The notes beneath the pieces are model-generated. The model did no database searches, was not told the origin of the DNA, and saw nothing but the letters and a program-made list of their open reading frames with translations. Shown here in pieces: positions 63,192 through 64,000 of a stretch of 64,000 bases of DNA (positions are counted from its first letter, which is position 1; every line of letters starts with the position of its first letter). The stretch is from assembly GCA_001770955.1 (NCBI GenBank), contig MESL01000013.1, positions 1 to 64,000 of the forward strand. The letters are read 5' to 3'. This DNA comes from Burkholderiales bacterium RIFCSPLOWO2_12_FULL_65_40 (GTDB lineage Bacteria; Pseudomonadota; Gammaproteobacteria; Burkholderiales; Burkholderiaceae_C). The position numbers were made by a program, and so were the translations under genes.

Positions 63192-64000
63192 TCAGTGCCC
63201 TGCCCGGCCCACCGGGCGCAGCGGCCAGGTCAGTACCAGCCACAGGGCCGTGAGGAGCGTCGTCGCCACGAACAGGCCCGGGGCACCGGCCCATTTGACC
63301 AGCGCGCCGCCGAGCGCGCCACCGGCAAACAGCCCCAGCGACTGCAGCGTGTTGTAGGCCCCCAGCGCCGCGCCGCGCACCTGGGGTGGCGCCATGCGCG
63401 ACACCAGGCTGGGCTGGCTGGCCTCCAGCGCGTTGAAGCCGCAGAAGAAGACGAACAGCAGCAGTCCCAGCACCCACAGCGTGGGCGCCTGCCCGCTGGC
63501 CACCAACGTGCCCAGGCCGATCTGCACCAGCAACACCAGGGCAATGGCGCCCAGCAGCGCGGCGCGCAGGCGGCCACGCCGCTCCATCGCAAACAGACCG
63601 CCCATGGCCACAAACGACAGCACCACCGCCGGCAGGTACACCTGCCAGTGCTGCGCGTGCGCCAGACCCGCCTGCACCAGCAGGGCGGGCACAGCCACCC
63701 ACATGGACAGCTGCACGGTGTGCAGCACGAACACGCCCAGGTTCAAGCGCAGCAGATCGGGGTTCTTGAAGACATCGGCCAGGCGGCCGCGCGGCCCCTC
63801 GCTGTGGTGCGCGGCCTCGGGCGGCACCCACCACAGCACCACGGCAATTCCGGCCAGCGCCAGCGCGCAGGTCAGGCCGAACAGCCCCCCCAGGCCAATG
63901 CGGGCGGTGAGCAGAGGCGCGGCCACCAGGGCCACGGCAAACATCAGGCCGATGCTGCCACCCACCAGCGCCATCGACTTGGTGCGGACGCTGTCGCGCG
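63192..64000 (-). CDS. Major facilitator superfamily transporter, 5' end outside window
   Basis: The C-terminal ~269 residues lie in the window; the frame stays open to position 64000 (RDSVRTKSMALVGGSIG), so the start is beyond the edge. ALVGGSIGLMFAVALVAAPLL and FCGFNALEASQPSLVSRMAP (cytosolic loop) are typical of MFS drug/solute exporters next to ssb. Eight or so membrane segments are visible. The substrate is unknown. Confidence 0.85.
   Translation of the reverse strand, partial: RDSVRTKSMALVGGSIGLMFAVALVAAPLLTARIGLGGLFGLTCALALAGIAVVLWWVPPEAAHHSEGPRGRLADVFKNPDLLRLNLGVFVLHTVQLSMWVAVPALLVQAGLAHAQHWQVYLPAVVLSFVAMGGLFAMERRGRLRAALLGAIALVLLVQIGLGTLVASGQAPTLWVLGLLLFVFFCGFNALEASQPSLVSRMAPPQVRGAALGAYNTLQSLGLFAGGALGGALVKWAGAPGLFVATTLLTALWLVLTWPLRPVGRAGH

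Overview
The window is about two-thirds G+C, gene-dense, and reads as a chromosomal segment of a betaproteobacterium of the family Comamonadaceae, probably Acidovorax or a close relative. The pointers are the gene content (EIIA-Man/HPr/EI rudimentary PTS, Omp32-like porin, Bug/TctC solute-binding protein, SPFH-DUF4178-DUF350 cluster, MFS next to ssb) and two dispersed repeat families that I associate from memory with this family. No rRNA, tRNA, CRISPR array, integrase or complete insertion sequence was seen.

Layout. 1-2.9 kb: a truncated RIO-type kinase cut off by AT-richer DNA, alkB behind a perfect LexA box, a DTW-domain tRNA-modifying enzyme and a methyltransferase. 3-8.5 kb: GNAT, TlpA-like thioredoxin, then lipoprotein, MFS transporter, EIIA, HPr and EI in one overlapping run. 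8.5-15.2 kb: M48 protease, AmpG-like permease, an OmpR/histidine-kinase pair, a diguanylate cyclase and a nitronate monooxygenase. 15.2-21.5 kb: O-antigen ligase, an FkbM-GT2 fusion, a CHCC zinc finger, ilvE and radA. 21.5-25.2 kb: a secreted RNase Sa-like enzyme with its barstar, then maeB. 25.4-29.5 kb: a beta-alanine module (bauA-mmsA type) with a divergent LysR regulator.

30-44 kb is the most unusual part. SPFH/SHOCT, DUF4178 and DUF350 genes are followed by a SEC-C protein and a three-gene type III restriction-modification cassette (Mod, an AlbA_2/HATPase protein with a winged-helix-like tail, Res). The last gene overlaps, by ATGA, a membrane-anchored spermidine-synthase-like gene, which is followed by a Tat/lipobox FAD oxidoreductase. 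A four-box TTATCCGAA element lies between the AlbA_2 and res genes. Repeat-derived segments are read in frame inside several genes of this stretch.

44-64 kb: hemerythrin, GNAT, TerB/DUF697-like and NUDIX genes; a tricarballylate-type (tcuR-tcuA-tcuB) locus with a Bug binding protein and a porin; an M20 peptidase; an HNH nuclease; mnmA; an nfrA-nfrB-wecB exopolysaccharide module (the type used as phage N4 receptor in E. coli); ssb; and a truncated MFS gene at the right edge. All coordinates and domain calls come from reading the sequence; nothing was confirmed by database search.
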